Shown here: positions 7,942 through 14,380 of the stretch, piece after piece
Numbering within the stretch: the first letter of the stretch is position 1
How the letters are laid out: each line of letters begins with the position of its first letter
Source: Alistipes sp. CAG:268
GTDB taxonomy: Bacteria > Bacteroidota > Bacteroidia > Bacteroidales > Rikenellaceae
NCBI GenBank assembly: GCA_000434235.1
Contig: FR892005.1
Span: 3,220-17,599 of the forward strand
DNA length: 14,380 nucleotides
Reading direction: 5' to 3'
Program-made: the position numbers and the translations under genes
The notes under the pieces: generated by a model
Databases searched by the model: none
Told to the model about the DNA's origin: nothing
The model's input: the letters and a program-made list of their open reading frames with translations, nothing else

Positions 7942-9204
7942 TCACATCAGTCCCATGCGCTTGCGGGCGAAGGGGATGACCCATGCGGGCGACTGTTCCC
8001 GGGCAATCAGCTCCCGCATCCGGTCCATGTAGGGATGCACGTGCTGGAAATAGCGTCTGAGGCCCGCACAGAGCGAATTCTTGCGGCAGCCGTCGCGCCC
8101 CGTTTCGAAGCGGTGCTTCGGGCACTCGCCCCGGCAGGCGAAATAATAGTCGCAGCGCAGGCATTCGGCCGGCAGGGCGTTGCGTTTGGCAAGCCCGAAC
8201 TCGATGCGCCGCCGCGAGCGGTAGATCTCCGCGAGCGGCGTCTCGCGGATGTTGCCCAGCAGGTATTCGGGATAGACGAAGTGGTCGCACGAATAGACGT
8301 CGCCGTTGTGCTCGACGACCAGCGCATCGCCGCACGTCTCGCCCATCGAGCAGACCCCCGGCCGCACGCCGCACCACTGGGCCAGCGTCGCGTCGAACAT
8401 CTGTACGAAATACTGGCCCACGTCGGCAACGACCCACTCGTCAAACACGTCGCAGAGGAAACGCCCGTACCCATCGGCCGTCACGGACCACTCGGCCAGC
8501 CGCGCCCCCTCGCGTTCGGGCGAGACGATCAGCGGGCGGTGGTACCCCGCGACATCAACCACATGCTCCACGGCCGGCAGGAACTGCATGTAGCGGCTCC
8601 GCACCGTATCGCGGAAGAAACGGTAGATCTCCGCGCCGCGTCCCTCCGAAAGGCGGTTCACGACGCTGAGCGTATTGAACTCGACGCCGCCCCGACGGAA
8701 GAGCTCCACCGTGCGCATCACCCGCTCGAAGGTCGGCCGCCCGCCCTTCGTCACACGGAAGGCGTCGTGGATCTCCTGCGGGCCGTCGAGCGAGAGGCCC
8801 ACCAGAAAGTTGTTCGCGGCAAAGAGCTCGCACCACGCCTCATCGACCAGCATGCCGTTGGTCTGCAGCGTGTTCTCGATGCGCTTGCCGCCGGCATACT
8901 GCTGCTGCAACTCCATTGCCTTCCGGTAGAAGTCGAGCCCGAGCAGCAACGGCTCGCCCCCGTGCCAGCAGAAGGTTACCGTCGGCACCTCGTTGGCCTC
9001 GATGTACTGGCGGATGTAGCACTCGAGCAGGTCGTCCGGCATCACGGCCTGGCGTCCGCCGTACTGCACGGCCTTGTCCAGATAATAGCAGTAGTGGCAG
9101 TCGAGGTTGCAGGCCGAGCCTGCAGGCTTGACCATCGTCGAGAAGGCCACGGGACCCGCCTGCTTCTCGGCATCGCGGAAGGTGAAGATTTCCTTTTGCT
9201 TCAT
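7942..9204 (-). CDS. Radical SAM/SPASM protein, anaerobic sulfatase-maturase type
   Basis: This protein has 420 residues. The radical SAM cluster motif CNLDCHYC (Cys32, 36, 39) sits near the N-terminus, followed by HGGEP (81-85) and TLQTNG (112-117). QFLPAVE at 207-213 and a C-terminal SPASM domain follow. That domain shows CGDALVVEHNGDVYSC (291-306), CLRCDYYFACRGEC (348-361) and a later Cys379, enough ligands for two auxiliary iron-sulfur clusters. The spacing fits anaerobic sulfatase-maturating enzymes, which convert an active-site Cys or Ser of sulfatases to formylglycine in the cytoplasm. No sulfatase gene is in the window, so it would act in trans. The frame runs open to 9513 but crosses the divergent gene; ATG at 9204 fits the promoter and motif spacing. 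A peptide-modifying relative remains possible, though no precursor peptide was seen. Confidence 0.9.
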   Translation of the reverse strand: MKQKEIFTFRDAEKQAGPVAFSTMVKPAGSACNLDCHYCYYLDKAVQYGGRQAVMPDDLLECYIRQYIEANEVPTVTFCWHGGEPLLLGLDFYRKAMELQQQYAGGKRIENTLQTNGMLVDEAWCELFAANNFLVGLSLDGPQEIHDAFRVTKGGRPTFERVMRTVELFRRGGVEFNTLSVVNRLSEGRGAEIYRFFRDTVRSRYMQFLPAVEHVVDVAGYHRPLIVSPEREGARLAEWSVTADGYGRFLCDVFDEWVVADVGQYFVQMFDATLAQWCGVRPGVCSMGETCGDALVVEHNGDVYSCDHFVYPEYLLGNIRETPLAEIYRSRRRIEFGLAKRNALPAECLRCDYYFACRGECPKHRFETGRDGCRKNSLCAGLRRYFQHVHPYMDRMRELIAREQSPAWVIPFARKRMGLM

Positions 9205-9253
9205 TCTTTTCGGGGCGTCTTTCCACCTCGCCCTTTCCGGAGAGGCGGATGGA

Positions 9254-9287
9254 CAAATATACGAAAAAATCACTATCTTCGCGCAAA
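9254..9287 (-). promoter_or_regulatory. Promoter of the radical SAM gene
   Basis: On the minus strand TATATTTG (9261 down to 9254) matches the -7 consensus TAnnTTTG. It is preceded by TTTTTTCG (9269-9262). A TTTG at 9287-9284, 22 bases upstream of the -7 box, is a candidate -33 element. Transcription would begin near 9249, leaving a leader of about 45 bases. It lies within the same 94-base interval as the start region of the divergent outer-membrane gene. Confidence 0.75.
9274..9281 (+). promoter_or_regulatory. Weak candidate promoter of the outer-membrane protein gene, -7 box
   Basis: TATCTTCG differs at one position from TAnnTTTG and lies 17 bases before the proposed TTG start at 9299. No -33 TTTG is found upstream, and the T-run seen at the other promoters is absent. 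The box lies between the -33 and -7 elements of the opposing promoter, so the two may compete. Confidence 0.45.
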
Positions 9288-9298
9288 CCGTCCCGCCG

Positions 9299-12019
9299 TT
9301 GAACCGCCTCGTCCCGCTGCTGCTCGCGCTGCTTGTCGTGCTGCCCGGAGCGCCCCGTGCCCGCACCCCGCACGGCGGCGGGCCCCAGTATTTCGGTCCC
9401 CGCAGCAACAGGGCCCTGGTGGTGGTCGAGGACGGGAAGACGGGCGATCCGCTCATCGGCGCCACGGTCCGCATCGCAAGCCGTGGCGACACGCTGCAGG
9501 GAACCACCGCCAAGCGGGACTACTACCGCGAGGTGGTCGCCGCCTACGCATGCGACCGCATCTTCCGCGACTCGGTCGATCTGGAGGTCTCCTACGTCGG
9601 CTACCGGAACTTCCGCAAACGCTACGCCCCCGACGAATTCCGCTACACGGTTCCCGTCCGGATGGAGGTGGACCCGCAGGCGATCGCACAGGTGGTGGTG
9701 GTCGGCAAGCGGGTGGCGATGGTCTTCCGGGGCGATACGACGGTCTACGACGCCGGCGCCTTCAAGACGCTGGCCGACGACCGCTTCGGCGAACTCGTCC
9801 GGCAGCTGCCCGGCGTCGAGATCCGCAACGAGAAGATCTATGCCAACGGCAAGGAGGTCAAGCGCGTGCTCATCGACGGCCGCGACCTCTTCGGAGAGGC
9901 CACGCAGCACGTGCTCACCGACCTCGAGGCCTCGGACGTGAAGCACGTGCGCATCTACGAGGAGACCTCGCCCGAGGCCCGGCGGACGAACGACATCGCC
10001 GCCGGGAAGGAGAAGGTGATGAACATCGAGACGAAATCCAAGCGCGCCGTCCTGCGGGGCGGATCGTTCGAGGCGACGCTCGGCGCCAGCCTCGAGGAGG
10101 ACAACTCCGGGCGGCACGAGATCCGCCACACCGAGTCGGCCTCGCTCTACCGCAACAGCGAGCGGGGCAACCTGCGTCTCGACCTGCACAACTCGAAGGA
10201 CGACGGGCAGAAGGAGAATGCGGCATTCACTTCGCGGATCACCCCGCAGCAGCGCACCCACGCCTCCCTGGAACATACGCTCCGCCGCGGCGACTCGACC
10301 TCGGTGATGAGTGCCGTGGACTTCACCCGCGAGCGGAGCAGTTCGCTCGACAGTTCGCTGAGCGACTACTTTCCCACCGACGAGTACACGCTCCGCAGCG
10401 ACGAGAGCCGCAGCACGTCGCGCTCCGGCTCGCTCGGGGTAGGCATCCGCAACATGACCGTCATCCGCCGCAGACAGAACTCCTTCTTCGCCAGCGCCAA
10501 CGCCCGCTTCAGCGGCTTCGACTCCCGCAGCGGGAGCCGGACCCTGCGCCGCATCGACGGGGAGCAGACCCTGACCGACATGCACACGGACAACGACCGC
10601 CGCAACATCGACGCCGCACTCAATGCCGGATACGATTTCCGCCTCTCGCCCCGCTCGTCGATGAACCTCTCGGCCGGCGTGAACTACTCTTCAGGCGACA
10701 GCGACGGCCGGCAGACCGACACGCTGGCCTCGACCCCCGGGCTGCGCCTTCGGCTGCACAACGACGGCAAGGGGACCCGCTGCAACATTAACGCCTCGGC
10801 AGCCTATCGCTACCGGCTGGGCGAACACGGCCAGATCCACCTCTCCTACCACTTCGCCCGCGAGCACAACCGCTCGCGGCAGCGCGCCCGCGACTACCTG
10901 AACGACCCGCAGGGGGTCGTCGATACGGTGAACAGCTACGACTACACGACCGACACCCGCCGCCACACGGTACGCTCGGGAGGCGGCTACTACGACGACC
11001 GCTTCCGCCTGTTCGGATCGGTCGAGTTCTCGGCCAGCGAGATCGTGCGCAGCGAGCGCTTTCCCGAGCGGCACCGCTTCCCGCGGCACTTCCTGCAGCT
11101 CAACCCGACGCTCGACCTCTCGGTCGGTTCGCCGCGGCGCAACTTCTCGCTCCACATCGGCTCCTACTCGCAGACCATCCCCGTCGAGGCGCTGCGCCAG
11201 ACGCTCGACGCCACCAACCCCCTTTCGCTGCGCACGGGCAACGACCGCCTGCAGCAGCCGAACGACCTGTCGGGATCGACCTCCCTGTCGCTCAACAACG
11301 CCGAGAAGGCCCTCAACTGCTCGGTGACGCTCTACGGCTCCTACACGTTCAACTACATCACCTCGCGGACCCGCCTCTTCCTCGAAGAGACCTACCTCCC
11401 CGAGTACGACTATACAGCGCAGCCCGGAGCGCAGCTCTCCTCGCAGGTCAATGTCGGCGGGTGCTACCGCGTCGGCGGATCGTTCTTCTACTCGCAGCAG
11501 ATCGCCCCGATCCGCTCGACCCTCCGCGGCAGCCTCTCCTACAACTTCGGACAGACGCCCTACTACCTCGACGAGCGACTCTACCGCTCGGGCAACCACT
11601 CGCTCTCGGTCACGGCGGGGTTCAACTCGGGTTTTTCGGAGAAGATCCGGCTCGACATCTCCTCCTCGACCGTAATGAGCTCCTACACGACCCAGGAGAC
11701 CTCCACGCGCGACCTGCGCGAGCAGCTCATCGGCAACATCGACCTGCGTCTGGGAAAATATTTCGGACAGATCGGCGTCCGCTACGAGTTCTACTGCAAC
11801 AGCCGCTCGCACGAACTGACGACACACAACGTCCTCCTGAACCTGGCTGCCGGACGCAAGTTCGGAAAGGAGAACCGGCTGAGCCTTTCGGTCGGGGCCG
11901 TCGATCTGATCAACCGGCCGGACGCCACCGCCACGCTGTTCAACACCTACTACATCCTCACCTCGACGACCTCCTACCTGGGGCGCTACGCCTACCTCGA
12001 ACTGGGCTACACCTTCTGA
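9299..12019 (+). CDS. Outer-membrane beta-barrel protein with carboxypeptidase-like N-terminal domain
   Basis: This protein has 906 residues if it starts at TTG 9299. A signal peptide (about 1-22, LVPLLLALLVVLPGAPRA) is followed by a carboxypeptidase-regulatory-like domain (about 38-122: VVVEDGKTGDPLIGATVRIA, SYVGYRNF). A plug-like domain (about 130-245) contains FRGDTTVYDAGAFKTLADD, LPGVEI and VLIDGRDLFG. The remainder is a long beta-barrel rich in alternating polar and aromatic residues, ending YLELGYTF with the terminal Phe typical of outer-membrane proteins. This is the TonB-receptor-like OMP_b-brl_3 type common in Bacteroidetes, not a SusC with a SusD partner. There is no adjacent SusD, TonB or sigma/anti-sigma gene. 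The frame is open to an ATG at 9107, but that would overlap the divergent radical SAM gene by 98 bases and hide the signal peptide. The ligand is unknown. Confidence 0.88.
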   Translation: MNRLVPLLLALLVVLPGAPRARTPHGGGPQYFGPRSNRALVVVEDGKTGDPLIGATVRIASRGDTLQGTTAKRDYYREVVAAYACDRIFRDSVDLEVSYVGYRNFRKRYAPDEFRYTVPVRMEVDPQAIAQVVVVGKRVAMVFRGDTTVYDAGAFKTLADDRFGELVRQLPGVEIRNEKIYANGKEVKRVLIDGRDLFGEATQHVLTDLEASDVKHVRIYEETSPEARRTNDIAAGKEKVMNIETKSKRAVLRGGSFEATLGASLEEDNSGRHEIRHTESASLYRNSERGNLRLDLHNSKDDGQKENAAFTSRITPQQRTHASLEHTLRRGDSTSVMSAVDFTRERSSSLDSSLSDYFPTDEYTLRSDESRSTSRSGSLGVGIRNMTVIRRRQNSFFASANARFSGFDSRSGSRTLRRIDGEQTLTDMHTDNDRRNIDAALNAGYDFRLSPRSSMNLSAGVNYSSGDSDGRQTDTLASTPGLRLRLHNDGKGTRCNINASAAYRYRLGEHGQIHLSYHFAREHNRSRQRARDYLNDPQGVVDTVNSYDYTTDTRRHTVRSGGGYYDDRFRLFGSVEFSASEIVRSERFPERHRFPRHFLQLNPTLDLSVGSPRRNFSLHIGSYSQTIPVEALRQTLDATNPLSLRTGNDRLQQPNDLSGSTSLSLNNAEKALNCSVTLYGSYTFNYITSRTRLFLEETYLPEYDYTAQPGAQLSSQVNVGGCYRVGGSFFYSQQIAPIRSTLRGSLSYNFGQTPYYLDERLYRSGNHSLSVTAGFNSGFSEKIRLDISSSTVMSSYTTQETSTRDLREQLIGNIDLRLGKYFGQIGVRYEFYCNSRSHELTTHNVLLNLAAGRKFGKENRLSLSVGAVDLINRPDATATLFNTYYILTSTTSYLGRYAYLELGYTF

Positions 12020-12035
12020 GCCAGTCCTTCCGACG

Positions 12036-12070
12036 AAAAGCGCCGCACTCCCTTACGGGGTGCGGCGCCA
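12036..12070 (-). terminator. Intrinsic terminator between convergent genes
   Basis: GCGCCGCAC (12040-12048) pairs with GTGCGGCGC (12060-12068). The stem extends through CCC/GGG to a TTAC loop with one bulged T. On the minus strand the stem is followed by TTTTCG (12039-12034), so it should end the oxidoreductase transcript. It lies 20 bases after the outer-membrane gene stop and may also stop that transcript, though CAAAACC rather than a T-run follows on the plus strand. Confidence 0.8.
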
Positions 12071-12092
12071 AAACCTTGCGGCCGATCCTGCG

Positions 12093-13100
12093 TCAGAGGC
12101 CGAGCGTGGAGAGGTGTTCCAGACCGTCCTGCGGATAACGCACGCCCCAGGCGGCGCGCAGGGAGTCGAGCAGGCGCATGACCCGCAGCGTCTCGGCATG
12201 CGGTATCTCGCGCGGTTCGCAGCGCCCGGCGCGGATCGCCTCGACCGCCGACGCCACCTCGTACTCGAAGCCGGTCAGCTTCGGCGGGCAGACATGCCGC
12301 GCGACAAGCCGATGGGAGGTGTCGTAGACCTCGGCCGTGCAGGAGTCGTTGATGTTGTCCACCACCAGGTAGCCCCCATCGCCCGAGACGATGCCCTGCC
12401 GGTCGGTGGCACAGCAGGCCGTGGCGGAGAGTACGGCCATGCGGCCGTCGCCGTAGCGGAAGGTGATGCTCTCCTGCATATCGACCCCCGACGGGCCCTT
12501 CACGCAGGACGAAGCCACCGACTCGACCTCCGTGCCGAAGAGCGCGAAGGCGAAGTTGATCGGATAGACCCCCAGGTCGAGCAGCGCCCCGCCGCACAGC
12601 TCCGGCCGGACGATCCGCTCCTTGTCGGCGATGGCATAGCCGAGGTTGGCCGTCAGCATCTGCGCCCGGCCCACCGCGCCGTCGCGGACCAGATCGGCAA
12701 CCGTCGTCGTGAAGGGCATGTAGCGCGTCCAGATGGCCTCGCCGAGGAATACGCCCCGCTGTTGGGAGAGGCGGATGAGTGCCTCGGCTTCGGCGGCGTT
12801 GGCCGTGAAGGCCTTCTCGCAAAGGACGGGTTTGCCGCATTCGAGGCACATTCGCGCCTGGGGATAGTGGTGCGAATGGGGCGTAGCGATGTAGACGAGG
12901 TCCACGTCGGGATCAGCCGCCAGCTCCCCGTAGGAGCCGTACGACCGCGTGAAGCCGTGCTCGCGGGCGAAAGCCGCGGCCTTCGCCCCGTCGCGCGAAG
13001 CGATCGCATAGGGTTCCACCCCTTCCATTCCGCGCAGCGTGCGCGCCATCTTCACCGCAATGTGCCCGGCACCGAGAATGCCCACTCTGAATCGTTCCAT
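12093..13100 (-). CDS. Gfo/Idh/MocA-family oxidoreductase
   Basis: This protein has 335 residues. The N-terminal Rossmann fold carries GILGAGHIA (7-15), and YIATPHSHHYPQ (70-81) lines the nucleotide site. CEKAFTAN (94-101) replaces the common EKP with EKA, as in the dihydrodiol/D-xylose dehydrogenase-like branch. EAIWTRYMPF (121-130) and GGALLDLGVYPINFAFALFG also point to that branch. Such enzymes oxidise or reduce a sugar or related polyol with NAD(P)(H) in the cytoplasm; the substrate cannot be read from the sequence. The frame is open to 13148, but the ATG at 13100 places the Rossmann strand at the very N-terminus and sits 18 bases below a good -7 box, so it is preferred. It is transcribed divergently from galE, a sugar-nucleotide enzyme. 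Confidence 0.92.
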   Translation of the reverse strand: MERFRVGILGAGHIAVKMARTLRGMEGVEPYAIASRDGAKAAAFAREHGFTRSYGSYGELAADPDVDLVYIATPHSHHYPQARMCLECGKPVLCEKAFTANAAEAEALIRLSQQRGVFLGEAIWTRYMPFTTTVADLVRDGAVGRAQMLTANLGYAIADKERIVRPELCGGALLDLGVYPINFAFALFGTEVESVASSCVKGPSGVDMQESITFRYGDGRMAVLSATACCATDRQGIVSGDGGYLVVDNINDSCTAEVYDTSHRLVARHVCPPKLTGFEYEVASAVEAIRAGRCEPREIPHAETLRVMRLLDSLRAAWGVRYPQDGLEHLSTLGL

Positions 13101-13118
13101 CGCATGCTTGTTTTGGGA

Positions 13119-13135
13119 CAAAAATACGGAAAAAA
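13119..13135 (-). promoter_or_regulatory. Promoter of the oxidoreductase gene, -7 box
   Basis: On the minus strand TATTTTTG (13126 down to 13119) matches TAnnTTTG exactly, preceded by TTTTTTCCG (13135-13127). The start codon is 18 bases downstream of the box. A -33 TTTG is not evident. Confidence 0.7.
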
Positions 13136-13201
13136 CGGGACACCACACCGTTCCCGGAACGATTTTCCAACTCCTTGCGGCAGGATGCGCGAAATCCCGT
13201 A

Positions 13202-13217
13202 TTTTTCGCTATCTTTG
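13202..13217 (+). promoter_or_regulatory. Promoter of galE, -7 box
   Basis: TATCTTTG at 13210-13217 matches TAnnTTTG exactly and is preceded by TTTTTCGC (13202-13209). It lies 23 bases before the galE ATG, leaving a leader of roughly 18 bases with no Shine-Dalgarno sequence. No -33 TTTG is seen at the usual distance. Confidence 0.75.
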
Positions 13218-13240
13218 TGAGAAACATAATCCTTCCTTAC

Positions 13241-14269
13241 ATGAAAAAATCGTGTGTACTGGTCAGCGGCGGTGCGGGATACATCGGGTCGCACACCACC
13301 GTGGAACTCATCAATGCCGGCTACGACGTGGTCATCGTCGATAACCTTTCGAACAGCGACATCAGCGCCGTCGAGGGCGTGCGCCGCATCACGGGCGCGG
13401 AGATTCCCTTCGTCAAGGTGGACTGCTGCGACCGCGAAGCCTTCCGCAAGGTCTTCGAACAGTACGAATTCGACTCGGTGATCCACTTCGCCGCATCGAA
13501 AGCCGTCGGGGAGTCGGTGCAGAAACCGCTCGAATACTACGGCAACAACCTCACGTCGTTCATGAACGTTATCTCGCTCATGCGCGAGTTCGGGCGTCAG
13601 AACATCGTCTTCTCGTCGTCGTGCACCGTCTACGGCGAACCGGACAAGCAGCCCGTCACCGAACAGACGCCCCGCAAACCGGCCACTTCGCCCTACGGCA
13701 ACACCAAGCAGATGTGCGAGGACATCCTGCGCGACTCGCTGGCCGCCTATCCCGGACTGAAGGGCATCGCCCTGCGCTACTTCAACCCCATCGGCGCCCA
13801 CCCGTCGGCCCTGATCGGCGAGCTCCCGCGCGGCGTGCCGCAGAACCTCGTGCCCTACATCACGCAGACGGCCGCCGGAATCCGCGAATGCCTCTCGGTC
13901 TTCGGCGACGACTACCCGACGCCCGACGGATCGTGCATCCGCGACTACATCGACGTCGTGGACCTGGCCCGCGCCCATGTGGCCGCCATCCGTCGCATGA
14001 TCGAGGACCGCAACGTGCAGCCCTACGAGATCTTCAACATCGGCACCGGCCGCGGGGTCTCGGTGCTTGAACTGGTCCGCAAGTTCGAAGAGGTCAATAA
14101 CCTGAAGCTCAACTACAGAATCGCACCGCGCCGCGAAGGCGACATCATCGCCATCTGGGCCGACCCGACGCTGGCCAACAACGAGCTGGACTGGAAGGCC
14201 GAACGCACGCTCGATGAGACGCTCGCTTCGGCCTGGGCCTGGGAGAAACACCTCCGCGGCATCCAGTAA
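13241..14269 (+). CDS. galE: UDP-glucose 4-epimerase
   Basis: This 342-residue protein is the normal GalE length. The NAD-binding motif GGAGYIGSH (10-18) and VIVDNLSNS (31-39) are followed by HFAASKAVGES (82-92). FSSSCTVYG (124-132) carries the catalytic Ser region, and the catalytic pair Tyr152/Lys156 is in PYGNTK. RYFNPIGAHPS (179-189), GSCIRDYIDVVDLA (230-243) and FNIGTGRGVSVLE complete the pattern. It interconverts UDP-glucose and UDP-galactose, and possibly the N-acetyl forms, in the cytoplasm, feeding galactose use and surface polysaccharide synthesis. The frame is open to 13175, but the ATG at 13241 places the Rossmann motif at the usual position and lies just after a promoter. There are no other galactose genes in the window. 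It appears to be transcribed alone here; no clear terminator follows. Confidence 0.97.
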   Translation: MKKSCVLVSGGAGYIGSHTTVELINAGYDVVIVDNLSNSDISAVEGVRRITGAEIPFVKVDCCDREAFRKVFEQYEFDSVIHFAASKAVGESVQKPLEYYGNNLTSFMNVISLMREFGRQNIVFSSSCTVYGEPDKQPVTEQTPRKPATSPYGNTKQMCEDILRDSLAAYPGLKGIALRYFNPIGAHPSALIGELPRGVPQNLVPYITQTAAGIRECLSVFGDDYPTPDGSCIRDYIDVVDLARAHVAAIRRMIEDRNVQPYEIFNIGTGRGVSVLELVRKFEEVNNLKLNYRIAPRREGDIIAIWADPTLANNELDWKAERTLDETLASAWAWEKHLRGIQ

Positions 14270-14380
14270 GGAAAAACTTCCGACGCGGGACGGCGGAGAC
14301 CGGACGGGGGGGGGCGGACCCGACAACCGGGAAAGCCGGACCGAACCATTGGAAAGAAAAACCGAATCCCCTCCATATAC
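14270..14380. other. Non-coding tail after galE with a run of nine G
   Basis: No gene, promoter box or convincing terminator is seen in these 111 bases before the window ends. GGGGGGGGG at 14306-14314 is the only long homopolymer in the window. Weak G/C-rich inverted segments flank it. Confidence 0.6.

Noticed and set aside
9107..9298. N-terminal extension of the outer-membrane protein to ATG 9107
   Set aside because: It would overlap the divergent radical SAM coding region and both promoters, and would bury the signal peptide 64 residues inside the protein.
7850..9298. Short peptide gene beside the radical SAM gene that would make it a peptide-modifying (RiPP) system
   Set aside because: The flanking gaps (7851-7941 and 9205-9298) hold RNA ends, hairpins and promoters. 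No small open frame with a leader-core pattern was seen.
8035..10791. Plus-strand open frame of 918 codons over the radical SAM gene and the outer-membrane gene
   Set aside because: It is antisense to a clear radical SAM gene and out of frame with the outer-membrane protein. The product has no recognisable domain and is full of Arg and Pro.
1..14380. CRISPR array, tRNA, insertion sequence or phage gene
   Set aside because: No direct repeats with regular spacing, tRNA-like fold, transposase motif or terminal inverted repeat was found when reading the intergenic gaps.

Overview
The window reads as chromosomal DNA from a high-GC member of the Bacteroidales, most likely Alistipes or a close relative. 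Four things point there: a Bacteroidetes-type moxR/bat aerotolerance operon, TAnnTTTG-type -7 promoter boxes, gene starts with no Shine-Dalgarno sequence, and an outer-membrane barrel protein with an N-terminal carboxypeptidase-like domain. The genus is an inference from style and base composition. No mobile element, CRISPR array, tRNA or phage gene was seen, and coding density is high.

Positions 1-5069 hold a tightly packed plus-strand operon. It contains the C-terminal third of a MoxR AAA+ ATPase (cut by the window edge), a DUF58 protein, a membrane-anchored BatD/DUF4381-like protein, a TPR protein with a Gln/Asn-rich tail (BatC-like), and two membrane-anchored von Willebrand A proteins (BatA- and BatB-like). 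Together they look like a MoxR-driven envelope complex. The BatC-like gene precedes batA, and no full-length batD follows batB. After 54 bases comes a same-strand pair with no visible promoter: a short-chain dehydrogenase (5124-5957) and a class-3-type aldehyde dehydrogenase (5969-7351). They could act in series on an alcohol and its aldehyde.

Positions 7427-7890 carry the RNase P RNA gene with a good promoter and a downstream inverted repeat. Facing it on the minus strand is a radical SAM/SPASM protein of the anaerobic sulfatase-maturase type (7942-9204). Divergent from that is a 906-residue outer-membrane beta-barrel protein (9299-12019), probably starting at TTG. A strong hairpin separates it from a convergent Gfo/Idh/MocA oxidoreductase (12093-13100, minus). 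That gene is divergent from galE, UDP-glucose 4-epimerase (13241-14269, plus). The last 111 bases are non-coding and contain a run of nine G.

Most of this is ordinary core or near-core gene content. The points most worth a second look are the altered bat gene order, the SDR-ALDH pair attached to it, and a T5-6-C(C)G-like element directly before the -7 box in four of the five promoters identified.
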